From positions 62,001 through 126,000 of the forward strand of contig CALJGI010000025.1 in the NCBI GenBank assembly GCA_938074045.1: a stretch of 64,000 bases of DNA. The letters are read 5' to 3'. Shown one piece after another: positions 43,906 to 52,797 of the stretch. The DNA is from an uncultured Halieaceae bacterium. GTDB taxonomy: Bacteria; Pseudomonadota; Gammaproteobacteria; Pseudomonadales; Halieaceae. The translations under genes and the position numbers were made by a program. Below the pieces are notes generated by a model, which was given only the letters and a program-made list of their open reading frames with translations, did no database searches and was not told the origin of the DNA. The first letter of the stretch is position 1. Each line of letters starts with the position of its first letter.

Positions 43906-44583
43906 ATGCAAATCCTGTTAATTGAGGATGATAAGAAGCTGGCGGACTATGTGTGCAAAGCTCTCGCCAATGCAGGTCATGATGTTTCACACTGCGATAC
44001 CGGTGACAGAGGGCTGGAGGAAGCACTTGCCGTTACCCACGACCTTCTCATTGTTGACCGCATGCTACCCGGCGTCGATGGCATTGAGATCGTTCAAACA
44101 TTGCGCGATCAGGATAGCCAGGTACCGATTCTCTTTCTCAGCGCATTGTCCGATGTTGAAGATCGAGTCAGCGGACTCCGTGCCGGCGGCGATGACTACC
44201 TCCCAAAGCCATTCTCCGTTGACGAACTTCTGGCGCGCGTAGACGCGCTTTTGCGACGGCAGGTCGCTATGGCGGAGGCACCTGCGACCAGGCTGCAGGT
44301 TGGCGGGCTCAGCATGAACCTACTCAAGCAAGAAGTGTATCGGGATGATCAAAAGATCGTGTTGCAGCCCCGGGAGTACAAATTGCTTGAATATCTAATG
44401 CGAAATGCCGGTACGGTCGTGACACGAAATATGTTGTTGGAGCATGTATGGGGTTATCACTTTGATCCGCAAACCAATGTGATTGACGTGCATATCAGTC
44501 GCTTGCGCCAAAAGATCGACCGGGAGTTTGCCACTGCCATGTTGAGTACGGTGCGTGGCGCTGGTTACTGCCTGAATGCGTAG
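43906..44583 (+). CDS. OmpR-family response regulator
   Basis: The 225-residue protein has a receiver domain (residues 1-115) with acidic residues EDD at 7-9, the phosphate-accepting Asp51 in LLIVDRMLP and the lysine in LPKPFS. A winged-helix DNA-binding domain follows (REYKLLEYLMRN, then DVHISRLRQKID and VRGAGYCL). Its last 8 bp overlap the sensor kinase gene, so the pair is one operon. Target genes and signal are not visible; relatives respond to metals or envelope stress. Confidence 0.96.
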   Translation: MQILLIEDDKKLADYVCKALANAGHDVSHCDTGDRGLEEALAVTHDLLIVDRMLPGVDGIEIVQTLRDQDSQVPILFLSALSDVEDRVSGLRAGGDDYLPKPFSVDELLARVDALLRRQVAMAEAPATRLQVGGLSMNLLKQEVYRDDQKIVLQPREYKLLEYLMRNAGTVVTRNMLLEHVWGYHFDPQTNVIDVHISRLRQKIDREFATAMLSTVRGAGYCLNA

Positions 44584-45961
44584 GCGCGGAGTCCTCTCAG
44601 ACTTCACTTTCCGGTTTATCGCCCTGTATGTGGCGAGTCTGTCAGTAGCCGTGTTCCTGACTCAGGGTGCGATCTACGGTTATTTTTCCTCCAATCATTT
44701 TTCTGAGGTGCGCGCCGAGATGGAGAATGAGCTCAACGGTCTGGAAAGCGCATTTGCCGCATCAGGTCGATCCGGGCTAGCCGAATACATCGATGAGCGT
44801 ACGCGGCTGGGCTATTTCAACCCGTTTTTTTATCTGGCTGTGGAGAAGGACTATCAAAAAATTGCCGGTAATCTCGACACTTGGCCCAGCCATATGGAGT
44901 TTCCCGGCTGGTGGATAAACTTTGAGCTTGATATGCGGGAGTGGGGTGATCAGGGTAGCGAGACAGAGTTTGTTGCGCTGAGTCGAGAGCTGGATAACGG
45001 AGTTCAGGTTATTGCGGCCCGGCACTCAGAAGAAGTCTGGAACTCGTCCAGACTGGTGTTGCAGACCCTGATAAGAACCATGCTGACCACCCTGCTGTTT
45101 GGATTGGTAGGAGGGCTTGTGGTGACACTGATCACCTCCAAGTGGATTACATCGCTCAACCTCAGTGTCGAAGAGATTACCGGTGGGAATCTTAGTGAGC
45201 GCATTGATCCCAGTGATAGCCGGGGCAGCATGCGTGATCTGATATTGGGTATCAATCAGATGTTGGACACGATCGAATCCCTGATGCTGGGTGTGAAACG
45301 CGTTTCCGATAATATCGCACATGATCTCAGGACACCGCTGACGCGCATGCGTCACCAACTTGAACAAATGCAGCTGGACAGTGATAGAGAGCGACCCGAG
45401 GTGGTCACAGAGTTGATTGCCGAGTGTGATGACCTGCTATCAACATTTGCTGCTCTGCTACGGATAGCACAATTGGAGGCTGGAAATCGACGCCTGGACT
45501 TCACGCCAGTGACTCTTAGTGAGCTTTGCTCAGATGTAGTGGAATTGTACCAGCCCCTGGCGGAGGAAAAGCATATCGTTCTGTCATATCAACCAGGTTT
45601 TGATTCTGTTGTGCGCGCCGACCGCGATTTGTTGTTTCAGGTGCTGGCCAATCTGGTCGACAACGCGATCAAGTACACGTCCGAAGGCGGCAGGGTGGAC
45701 GTTCGACTGGGTCGCGGGACTGTTGTAGTTGCTGATTCTGGTCCTGGTATTCCCGAACCAGATCGTGAGAAGGCGTTTCAGCGCTTTTTACGCCTGGAGT
45801 CCAGTCGCAGCATGCAGCCTGGAAATGGACTTGGGCTTAGCCTTGTAAAAGCCGTGGTAGATGCACATGGCGGGGAGGTAGAGTTGATGGACAATGATCC
45901 GGGTCTGCGCGTTGTGATTACGTTCCCGCCAGCAGCGAGGTTGGCATCTCACCTCGGATGA
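44576..45961 (+). CDS. Sensor histidine kinase
   Basis: The 461-residue protein has two membrane segments (about residues 12-33 and 166-187) flanking a periplasmic domain of about 130 residues, then a HAMP-like stretch, the H-box IAHDLRTPLTRMRHQ with His249 as the phosphorylation site, and an ATPase domain with N-box VLANLVDNAIKYT, VADSGPGIPE and GLGLSLVKAVVDAHGG. It phosphorylates the response regulator encoded just before it. No known ligand-binding motif is seen in the periplasmic domain. Confidence 0.96.
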   Translation: MRRRGVLSDFTFRFIALYVASLSVAVFLTQGAIYGYFSSNHFSEVRAEMENELNGLESAFAASGRSGLAEYIDERTRLGYFNPFFYLAVEKDYQKIAGNLDTWPSHMEFPGWWINFELDMREWGDQGSETEFVALSRELDNGVQVIAARHSEEVWNSSRLVLQTLIRTMLTTLLFGLVGGLVVTLITSKWITSLNLSVEEITGGNLSERIDPSDSRGSMRDLILGINQMLDTIESLMLGVKRVSDNIAHDLRTPLTRMRHQLEQMQLDSDRERPEVVTELIAECDDLLSTFAALLRIAQLEAGNRRLDFTPVTLSELCSDVVELYQPLAEEKHIVLSYQPGFDSVVRADRDLLFQVLANLVDNAIKYTSEGGRVDVRLGRGTVVVADSGPGIPEPDREKAFQRFLRLESSRSMQPGNGLGLSLVKAVVDAHGGEVELMDNDPGLRVVITFPPAARLASHLG

Positions 45962-45987
45962 ACGCTACGACAACTCGCCGTTGAAGA

Positions 45988-46821
45988 TCAGTTTACTGGT
46001 TCCTCGAGACTGATATGGTCGGTTTCTGGCGGTGGCGGTTCCTCCTGTCTTCGATATTGTTCCTCCAGCACATCGCTGCCTTCGGGCGCCAGATCGATCC
46101 CATTGGTGTCAGGCGCAGGCGGTGGCGGCGCGTGATCCAGCAGTTCGCGAAAGTCACTGCCCTCCGGATCAAGGTCCAGATGGGAAATGTCGAGATTAAG
46201 TTCTTCAACCTCGGTCTTCAGGTTCGGAATATCCTCTCCCACCGCGGCAGTGCTCAGATGGCTGACATCAGGCGCAGGGGGTGGAGGTTCCGAGTGGTCG
46301 GGTTCTGCCGCCAAAAAGGGTGATTCCAAACTCAAGGCGCTGGTATCAACCTCCACCGCCGCAACCACTGGACGTTCGTCTTCGGTGAGTACATCACTAC
46401 CGGCCGGTGCCAGTGATATACCACCGGTGGATTCGACGTTAGCGCGAGCCTCAGCATGATCGTTGTCGACAGCAACGGCTGGCGTTATCTCAGGTTCATG
46501 ATTCCTTGGGGCCTCGCCGGCTGTTTCAGCAGACGAATTTGATTGACTGGCAGTGTGTATCTGATCGGTGGCTCCGTCAGAGTCGACTTGCTCGGATACC
46601 TTGATGCTAATGACTGCGCCAGCGTTTGCCAGTGCTTTTTTATACTTCAGTGCGCCAGCCTTATCCAGACCACGCTTAAGTCGCTGAGGTTGACCACTGA
46701 GCAGGCGAACTACCGTATCCTCATTTGCCTTAAACAATTTGGCCAAATTGCCAGCAACCGTGTCTCGGTCAAAACCTTCAACCAGTTCACCTGAAAAATA
46801 GATATCGTATAGCGTCGCCAC
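45988..46821 (-). CDS. Unrecognised acidic protein with repeated L-x-P-x-G-S-D-V-L motif
   Basis: The product (277 residues from the GTG at 46821, with GGGGGTG upstream) has a small N-terminal domain (residues 1-75): MATLYDIYFSGELVEGF, FKANEDTVVRLLSGQPQRL and KYKKALANAGAVISIK. The rest is low-complexity, acidic and proline-rich. Near-repeats SLAPAGSDVL, LDLDPEGSDF and DLAPEGSDVL occur, each close to PPPPAP-type segments. The N-terminal domain looks like a small adaptor; the repeats look like docking motifs, but no function is known. It converges on the sensor kinase gene and diverges from the AraC-type regulator. Confidence 0.7.
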   Translation of the reverse strand: MATLYDIYFSGELVEGFDRDTVAGNLAKLFKANEDTVVRLLSGQPQRLKRGLDKAGALKYKKALANAGAVISIKVSEQVDSDGATDQIHTASQSNSSAETAGEAPRNHEPEITPAVAVDNDHAEARANVESTGGISLAPAGSDVLTEDERPVVAAVEVDTSALSLESPFLAAEPDHSEPPPPAPDVSHLSTAAVGEDIPNLKTEVEELNLDISHLDLDPEGSDFRELLDHAPPPPAPDTNGIDLAPEGSDVLEEQYRRQEEPPPPETDHISLEEPVN

Positions 46822-46982
46822 GAAACACCCCCATTGGCCATTTATATTGTGACAATAACAGTATAGGCGGCGTAAGCGTTGGCAACAATCCACTTATGGA
46901 TGTCGCTGTGGTTATCTCGCGTTGGGTGCTTGTTGCTGTTCTGGTACCATAGCGGCCCGGTCGGTCACCACTGCCATTACGT

Positions 46983-48038
46983 ATGTCACAGGATCAACTT
47001 CCCACCCAGTACGTCCGTACCCTGTTACGCATGGCGGTTGAACGTGGCGTTGATCATTTGTCCATGGTAGAACGAGCCGGTCTGGAATTCGATCCGCTGT
47101 CTGCCACAACTGATCAGCCCAACTACATCAGTGCCATGCAGTATTCGCGCGTATACGGCCAGGTGCTGCGCGTATTGCAGGATGAAAGTTTCGGGCTGGG
47201 GGCGGGTTCTGGTATTAACCCTGGTGCTTTTCGAATGATGTGTTACTGCATTATTCCCAGTAAGAATCTGGGTCGTGCTATCAAAAGGGCGGCGGAGTTT
47301 TACCAGATATTTCTGGGCGAGGACGCGCAACTTCATGCCAATTTCAGTGATCAGCATGCCCGGATTGGATACCGCGATCCTCCGGCGGCTGAGGGCCGTG
47401 TTGTGGATGTCACTGATGGGTATGGCTTGTCGATGTGGCATCGATTCTTTGGTTGGCTCATAGGGCGCCCTTTAAAGCTGGAACGAGTAGATTTTCACGG
47501 CAGCGAGCCCGATCATATCGAGCGCTATCAGGAACTGTTTGGCTGCCCTTTGTATTTTAATCAGCCTGGCAATCTGATGTACTTTGACAGTGACTATCTG
47601 CGCGCGCCAGTGGTGCATACGGAACAGTCATTGGATGAATTTCTGCGCACTGCTCCCTATCAGTTATTGGTTATGAGTCATCAACACATGGAGAGTAATA
47701 TGGCCGAGCAGGTGAGAGCCATGATCGGTCATGATTTCAGTCAAGGCTTCCCTGGATTTGAGACTATAGCCAGTGCTCTGCACATGTCCGCTCCAACTCT
47801 GCGCAGGAGGTTACGTCGTGAGGGTGTGACCTTTCAGCAACTCAAAGACAACTGCAGACACGAAGCGGCGGTTACCTATCTCCGGGATTCTGAAGAATCT
47901 ATTAATTCCATCGCCTATATGACCGGATTCACAGACCCCAGCGCCTTTCATCGATCCTTTAAAAAGTGGACGGGCATTACACCGGGCGAATATCGCTCGC
48001 GCTTGCTGGAAGAAGAACGTCCAGCTCCGGACCAATGA
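46983..48038 (+). CDS. AraC family transcriptional regulator
   Basis: The 351-residue protein has an N-terminal ligand-binding-type domain (LLRMAVERGVDHLSMVERAGL, then GLGAGSGINPGAFRMMCYC) and a C-terminal AraC DNA-binding domain with two helix-turn-helix units (SALHMSAPTLRRRLRREGVTF and SINSIAYMTGFTDPSAFHRSFKKW). Such ArgR/OruR-like members control amino-acid or lipid catabolism genes. It stands apart from obvious targets; the ligand is unknown. bolA follows on the same strand behind its own promoter. Confidence 0.93.
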   Translation: MSQDQLPTQYVRTLLRMAVERGVDHLSMVERAGLEFDPLSATTDQPNYISAMQYSRVYGQVLRVLQDESFGLGAGSGINPGAFRMMCYCIIPSKNLGRAIKRAAEFYQIFLGEDAQLHANFSDQHARIGYRDPPAAEGRVVDVTDGYGLSMWHRFFGWLIGRPLKLERVDFHGSEPDHIERYQELFGCPLYFNQPGNLMYFDSDYLRAPVVHTEQSLDEFLRTAPYQLLVMSHQHMESNMAEQVRAMIGHDFSQGFPGFETIASALHMSAPTLRRRLRREGVTFQQLKDNCRHEAAVTYLRDSEESINSIAYMTGFTDPSAFHRSFKKWTGITPGEYRSRLLEEERPAPDQ

Positions 48039-48062
48039 TTTGCGCCCGGGACGATGCAAATT

Positions 48063-48071
48063 TGATATAAT
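48063..48071 (+). promoter_or_regulatory. Extended -10 promoter of the bolA-trhO operon
   Basis: TGATATAAT carries a perfect -10 TATAAT with the TGn extension that replaces a strong -35. It lies 31 bp before the bolA ATG, giving a transcription start near 48078. No good -35 hexamer is needed for this promoter class and none is seen. Confidence 0.65.
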
Positions 48072-48102
48072 CGCCGGATGATTTTTTTTCATGGAATAGT
48101 AG

Positions 48103-48435
48103 ATGTCCGTTCAGAACGAGATACACACCAAACTGCGCAATGTGTTTAATCCTGATCATCTGGAGGTGATCAACGAAAGTAATCAGCATAATGTTCCCGC
48201 GGGTTCCGAGTCGCACTTCAAGGTGGTCCTGGTAAGTAATAGTTTCGAGGCAAAGCGTCAGGTCGCGCGTCATCAATCTATCTACGCGGCATTGGCTGAT
48301 CAGCTGTCGGGGCCTGTACATGCGCTTGCACTTCACACGTATTCCCCACAGGAATGGGCAGAGCGGCAGGGTGTGGTACCCGCGTCGCCGGAATGTTTGG
48401 GAGGAAGTAAATCTGAAGTGGGGGCAGCCGAATGA
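48103..48435 (+). CDS. bolA: BolA family protein
   Basis: The 110-residue protein fits Bol[21 protein letters not shown] at the N-terminus, [29 protein letters not shown] with the conserved helix-turn-helix-like region and invariant His, and LHTYSPQEW. BolA binds glutaredoxins with Fe-S clusters and acts as a regulator of envelope genes. It overlaps the trhO start by 4 bp (ATGA). A strong extended -10 promoter lies upstream. Confidence 0.92.
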   Translation: MSVQNEIHTKLRNVFNPDHLEVINESNQHNVPAGSESHFKVVLVSNSFEAKRQVARHQSIYAALADQLSGPVHALALHTYSPQEWAERQGVVPASPECLGGSKSEVGAAE

Positions 48436-49379
48436 GTGAAGTCGTTGTTGCTGCGCTGTATAAATTCGCGGCACTACCCGACTATGAAAAAATGCGGGAG
48501 CCCCTGCTTGATGTTTGTATTGAAGCGGGTACCAGAGGCACATTGTTGTTGGCTGCAGAGGGTATCAATGGCACGATCGCGGGAACTCGCCACGCCGTTG
48601 ATACTGTCCTGGATTGGCTGCATCAGGATGAAAGGTTGGCGGGTTTGGAGCACAAAGAATCTCTCGATACCGAAATGCCGTTTTATCGCATGAAGGTCAA
48701 ACTCAAAAAAGAGATTGTTACGATGGGAGTTTCGGGTGTCGATCCCAATGAGCGAGTTGGTACTTACGTAAAGCCACAGGATTGGAATAAATTAGTTGAT
48801 GATCCGTCGGTGCTGCTTATCGATACCCGCAACGAATATGAGGTAGGCATTGGAACGTTCCGTGGAGCGCTGGATCCCCACACGACAAGTTTCAGAGAAT
48901 TTCCCGCCTATGTGCGTGAGCAGTTAGAGCCAGGAAAGTACGATAAAGTCGCCATGTTCTGTACGGGAGGCATCCGCTGTGAAAAGGCCTCCGCGTTTAT
49001 GCTCAAAGAAGGTTTTGAGGAAGTTTTTCATCTCGAGGGCGGCATACTGAAATACCTGGAGGATGTTCCCGAGGAAGAAACTCGCTGGGAGGGTGAGTGC
49101 TTTGTTTTCGATAACCGCGTTTCTGTGAATCATCGGTTGGAGAGCGGAAGCTATGACCAGTGCTATGGTTGCCGTCGCCCCATCACGGAGGAGGACAAAG
49201 CATCCAGCCTTTACGAGAAGGGAGTAGCATGCCCTGCCTGTTTTGATACTCTATCGGCTGAGAGACAAGCCCGATTCAGCGAGCGTCAGCGCCAGGTTGA
49301 ACTTGCTGCGGCGCGGGATGAACCACATATTGGCGCGCCTCCACCCCAACGACAGCGGGTAGGTAGTAATGGCAGCTAG
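48432..49379 (+). CDS. trhO: tRNA uridine-34 hydroxylase TrhO (rhodanese-like, YceA)
   Basis: The 315-residue protein has an N-terminal acylphosphatase-like domain ([14 protein letters not shown]), a rhodanese domain with the active Cys177 in [12 protein letters not shown], and a C-terminal zinc-like Cys-rich segment (CYGCRRPI, then CPACF). TrhO adds oxygen to uridine-34 of some tRNAs on the way to 5-carboxymethoxy-uridine. It is coupled to bolA and its end overlaps the next gene by 11 bp. Confidence 0.95.
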   Translation: MSEVVVAALYKFAALPDYEKMREPLLDVCIEAGTRGTLLLAAEGINGTIAGTRHAVDTVLDWLHQDERLAGLEHKESLDTEMPFYRMKVKLKKEIVTMGVSGVDPNERVGTYVKPQDWNKLVDDPSVLLIDTRNEYEVGIGTFRGALDPHTTSFREFPAYVREQLEPGKYDKVAMFCTGGIRCEKASAFMLKEGFEEVFHLEGGILKYLEDVPEEETRWEGECFVFDNRVSVNHRLESGSYDQCYGCRRPITEEDKASSLYEKGVACPACFDTLSAERQARFSERQRQVELAAARDEPHIGAPPPQRQRVGSNGS

Positions 49380-49755
49380 GGAAGGACAGGTCGAGGCTGG
49401 GAATCTGCGGGCACCGCCCATTGGCAGGTTCCGTTCACTGCGCCGACTGATTATTTTTCAGATCAAACTCGCTGCTGATGCAATACGCGACGTATTGCTC
49501 AGCCCCGTGAGCATGGTCGCCTATGGTCTTGATATTTTGATTAGGCCGACAGAGCAGCAGAGTTTGCATCGACGATTAATGCGATTGGGTCGCCGCACTG
49601 ACCGCTTCATCAATCTGTTTGAAGAATACAATGATGCCCGCCATCCGACAATTGACGACACTATAGGTGATCTGGAAACACGTATTTTGCGGGATAGCAG
49701 AGATAACAAAGACGAGGGCGTTGTCTCCGTCAGTACGACGACTGAAGTGCGCTGA
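49369..49755 (+). CDS. Unrecognised protein overlapping trhO
   Basis: The 128-residue product is basic in its first half ([26 protein letters not shown]) and has an amphipathic mid-part ([18 protein letters not shown], then [26 protein letters not shown]). A GGTAGG sequence precedes the ATG inside the end of trhO. It is translationally linked to trhO, and its last 26 bp overlap the convergent serine-protease gene. I recognise no family. The conserved feel of the central helix suggests a real small protein. Confidence 0.65.
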   Translation: MAAREGQVEAGNLRAPPIGRFRSLRRLIIFQIKLAADAIRDVLLSPVSMVAYGLDILIRPTEQQSLHRRLMRLGRRTDRFINLFEEYNDARHPTIDDTIGDLETRILRDSRDNKDEGVVSVSTTTEVR

Positions 49756-50488
49756 AAAATTCCTCACTACCTACCACAACGCTGGTGTCAGACCCATTTC
49801 CCTGTGAAATTACGCCAGCGAGGTAAGCTGTCTCAACGTCCCCAGATGTTTGGACTACTATGGCTGCCCCACCGGAGGCTCCTTTGTGGGCTCTGCAATT
49901 AAGGGCCACGTCGGGTTCAAATCCACCGGTCACTCGGCAATTGCTTTGAAAAGTCAGCTTTTTGCCATTTTCACCCAATCCGGAGTCTCGCGAAAAACCA
50001 GCCAGTGTCACTCTCGATTGAGGAGCCTTGATAAGTGCTTTTCCTTTGGGTGTAATTATTGGTATAGAAATTGTGGGCGTCGCGATGGGTTGATCCAGAC
50101 TCAGTACTGCCCAGTCGCTGCGCATTCCTCCGCCGTCGGCGACCACTCGTGCATGTCTATGTGCTGATTCTCCCGAGCTGGTCTGCAGTACAAATCTGAT
50201 CGGTCTGCTGAGATCAGTGTAGTATTCCAGGCAGTGCCAGGCGGTCAAAATCAGGTATCGACCCCGCTTGTGGCTGGGACCGGTAAGACTGGCAGAGCAG
50301 GTTTCCCAGCTGTGTTGAAATTCTCCCTCCGTCCACTTGCGGGTGGGGACTTGCAACTGCCCGATACTGTAGAGCCAGGCAGCAGAATCGTGCTGCCGCT
50401 GCTGCCGGTGATCTGGCGGCGACGAGTACTCATTGGCCCAGGTTGTCAGGGCGGTAACGAAAAGAACGAGAGTGAGTACACATTTCAT
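49730..50488 (-). CDS. Trypsin-like (S1 family) serine protease, exported
   Basis: The 252-residue protein has a signal peptide (cleavage after TWA near residue 18) and a chymotrypsin-like fold with a complete triad: His85 in LTAWHC, Asp125 in RSDWAVL and Ser205 in HKGASGGA. Cys64-Cys86 and Cys184-Cys198 could form disulfides. It would be a periplasmic or secreted endopeptidase. It converges on the trhO operon, overlapping the downstream ORF by 26 bp, and diverges from the steroid operon. Confidence 0.9.
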   Translation of the reverse strand: MKCVLTLVLFVTALTTWANEYSSPPDHRQQRQHDSAAWLYSIGQLQVPTRKWTEGEFQHSWETCSASLTGPSHKRGRYLILTAWHCLEYYTDLSRPIRFVLQTSSGESAHRHARVVADGGGMRSDWAVLSLDQPIATPTISIPIITPKGKALIKAPQSRVTLAGFSRDSGLGENGKKLTFQSNCRVTGGFEPDVALNCRAHKGASGGAAIVVQTSGDVETAYLAGVISQGNGSDTSVVVGSEEFFSALQSSY

Positions 50489-50569
50489 CGCCGCATAGTA
50501 GCATGAGCCATACCCTAAATAGGTGATGAATGGCGTGTCAAAAGGCGCTTTAATAGTGAGGAGTGTTAG

Positions 50570-50584
50570 CCACCTAAATGGTGG
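50570..50584. promoter_or_regulatory. Inverted repeat CCACC-TAAAT-GGTGG before hsaA
   Basis: Two perfect 5-bp arms around TAAAT lie 63 bp before the HsaA start, in the 158-bp region divergent to the serine protease. It is the size of a repressor half-site pair such as those bound by TetR-type regulators of steroid genes. Arms are short, so chance cannot be excluded. Confidence 0.25.
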
Positions 50585-50646
50585 GGGCCATTCAGTTGGC
50601 CTGGAGTAATCTATGATTCGGATATTGTTATCGAGGTAGAACTGTT

Positions 50647-51840
50647 ATGACCAATGCCTATGGAATGGAATCACCCCGTGCGAAAGAACTGATCGAGGCT
50701 GCGAGAGCCCTGCAGCCAGTGCTGCGGGAGCGCGCTGACGAAGCCAGGTCGCTGCGTCGGGTGCCTGACGCAACAATTGCTGATTTCCAGGCGGCAGGAT
50801 TCTTTAAAATTCTGCAACCCGAGCAATGGGGCGGATACGCGATGGATCCCCAGGTGTTCTACGAGGTGTGCCTGGTGACTGCTGAGGCCTGCATGTCTAG
50901 CGCATGGGTACTGGGCGTGGTCGCAGTACACAATTGGCAATTAGCTGTTTTTGATGATCAGGCGGCCCAGGATGTCTGGGCTGAAGACCCCACTACGCTG
51001 ATTTCATCTTCTTATGCACCAGTAGGTAAGGTAACACCAGTGGATGGAGGGTTTCGGCTCAGTGGACGCTGGAGCTTTTCCAGTGGTTGCCAGCATTGCA
51101 AGTGGGTCTTTGTGGGAGCTGTTGTACCCACGCCGGAAGCCCCCTTCGATATGGCCAATTACCGAACCTTTCTCGTGCCTATCAGCGATTATGAAATCGT
51201 GGATAACTGGGATGTGGTTGGTCTGCAGGGCACGGGTAGCCATGATGTCGTGATTGATGACGCATTTGTCCCGGAACACCGAACCCACAAATCAATGGAT
51301 GGGTTTTTGTGCGATAACCCGGGAAATGCTGTCAATGACGCGCCGCTGTATCGCATGCCATTTATGCAAGTATTTGTCCGTGCTGTGTGCACCGCCTCTC
51401 TCGGTGCGCTGCAGGGTTCACTGGATGCTTTTGTGGGGGTGGCGAAAACCCGGATGGTTGGGCCGACAAAGATGAGTGACGATCCTTTTGCCAGAAAGAT
51501 CATGGCTGAGGTGAAGACGAGTATCGAGGAAATGAAGCTTGTCATGCACCGTAATTTTGATGAAATGATGGCGTGTAATCGGGCTGGAGAACCCATCCCC
51601 ATTGGGAACAGGGTGCAATATCGCTACGATTCCGGGGTTGTGGCTGATCGCTGTGCGGAGATGTCGGGACGAATGCTCAAGGCCAGTGGCAGTAGTGGTA
51701 TTCGGCTGGGGAATGACGTTCTTAATCGTCATCTGGATATACTGGCGAGTCAGGCGCATGTAGCCAATCATGCGTCTCCTTTCGGCCATAACCTGGGTGG
51801 CGTTGTCATGGGTTTTGATAACGCTGACTTCGCGCTCTAA
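50647..51840 (+). CDS. hsaA: Flavin-dependent monooxygenase, HsaA-like (3-HSA hydroxylase)
   Basis: The 397-residue protein has the acyl-CoA-dehydrogenase fold of group D flavin monooxygenases: AGFFKILQPEQWGGYAMDP, then VDGGFRLSGRWSFSSGCQHC and NWDVVGLQGTGSHDVVIDD. HsaA hydroxylates 3-HSA, the phenol formed when the steroid ring B opens, to the catechol 3,4-DHSA, using FMNH2 from a reductase (HsaB). The downstream hsaD, E, G and F homologues make the steroid assignment much stronger. No HsaB or HsaC is adjacent. hsaD begins 10 bp after its stop. Confidence 0.88.
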   Translation: MTNAYGMESPRAKELIEAARALQPVLRERADEARSLRRVPDATIADFQAAGFFKILQPEQWGGYAMDPQVFYEVCLVTAEACMSSAWVLGVVAVHNWQLAVFDDQAAQDVWAEDPTTLISSSYAPVGKVTPVDGGFRLSGRWSFSSGCQHCKWVFVGAVVPTPEAPFDMANYRTFLVPISDYEIVDNWDVVGLQGTGSHDVVIDDAFVPEHRTHKSMDGFLCDNPGNAVNDAPLYRMPFMQVFVRAVCTASLGALQGSLDAFVGVAKTRMVGPTKMSDDPFARKIMAEVKTSIEEMKLVMHRNFDEMMACNRAGEPIPIGNRVQYRYDSGVVADRCAEMSGRMLKASGSSGIRLGNDVLNRHLDILASQAHVANHASPFGHNLGGVVMGFDNADFAL

Positions 51841-51850
51841 GGAGGATCTC

Positions 51851-52681
51851 ATGGCGATGAAAGGTGTTTTGCCCGAAGAAAACTATGCCGATTTGCCCAA
51901 TGGTTACAGGATGCACTATCTCGACCGCGGAACTGGTTACGCGGTAGTGTTTCTTCATGGGTCGGGGCCCGGGGCCAGCGGTTACAGTAATTTCAAGGGC
52001 AATCTGGATGCCTTGATAGAGGGCGGGTTCCGTTGTGTGGTTCCCGATCACATCGGTTATGGCTTTTCAGACAAGCCCGATGATGTGGAATACCCGCTGT
52101 CTTTCTTTGTCGAATGTATCAAACAAACCCTTGACCATGCTGGGGTTGACAGATGTACCGTTATTGGAAACTCACTCGGAGGAGCCGTCGCCATCGGGCT
52201 CGCTCTCGATTATCCGGAACTGGTTGAAAAACTGATTCTGATGGCTCCCGGTGGCCTTAGTGAGATGGATGAGTATCGTGAAATGGCCGGTATGCAAAAA
52301 ATGTTTGAGGTTTTTGGCACCGGGCGGGCGGTTACAAGTGAGGTCATGAAGGATCTCTTCTCCTTCGGACTGATGCATGATCCGGCACATGCAACTGATG
52401 AACTCATCGCCGAACGCATGCAGATTATGCAGATTAGTAACGGACAGGTGATAGCTGCCATGAAGGTACCAGTTCTGACCGAGCGTTTGCGTGAGTTACA
52501 TTGTCCGGTTCTTGGATTCTGGGGACTCAACGAGCGCATGATGCCAGACAGCGGCATTATGGCTCTGGGCAAAAACTGTGCCGATTTGCGTCTTATCCTG
52601 GTCAGTGAGTGCGGGCACTGGGTGATGGTAGAGCACAGGGAAATGTTTAACCGGATGTGTCTTGATTTCCTTACCCACTAG
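51851..52681 (+). CDS. hsaD: Alpha/beta hydrolase, HsaD-like meta-cleavage product hydrolase
   Basis: The 276-residue hydrolase cleaves the C-C bond of the steroid ring-fission product (4,9-DSHA) into a hydroxydienoate and an indanedione propionate. The nucleophile Ser lies in VIGNSLGGAVA, the oxyanion region in LHGSGPGASGYSNF and the His in SECGHWVMVEH. The triad acid, normally Asp in WGRDDRxxP, is Glu here in WGLNERMMP. GGAGG is 6 nt before the ATG. Order and spacing match the hsa/tes operons. Confidence 0.87.
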   Translation: MAMKGVLPEENYADLPNGYRMHYLDRGTGYAVVFLHGSGPGASGYSNFKGNLDALIEGGFRCVVPDHIGYGFSDKPDDVEYPLSFFVECIKQTLDHAGVDRCTVIGNSLGGAVAIGLALDYPELVEKLILMAPGGLSEMDEYREMAGMQKMFEVFGTGRAVTSEVMKDLFSFGLMHDPAHATDELIAERMQIMQISNGQVIAAMKVPVLTERLRELHCPVLGFWGLNERMMPDSGIMALGKNCADLRLILVSECGHWVMVEHREMFNRMCLDFLTH

Positions 52682-52770
52682 TCATCAGTGCAAGGTTGAA
52701 TTTTTTCTGGATCGTGTGCGGTGGGGGTGGTTGACCGGCGACTGCGAGGTAGAAGGTAGCCAGACATTGC

Positions 52771-52784
52771 CACTCCTGGGAGTG
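52771..52784 (+). promoter_or_regulatory. Small hairpin CACTCC-TG-GGAGTG just before the hsaE ribosome-binding site
   Basis: A perfect 6-bp inverted repeat, with a 2-nt loop, ends 13 bp before the hsaE ATG; the GGAG that serves as ribosome-binding site follows it. Pairing in mRNA could mask or position the site. A protein operator is the alternative. The 116-bp hsaD-hsaE gap holds nothing else clear. Confidence 0.3.
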
Positions 52785-52797
52785 GCTGGAGTATTTT

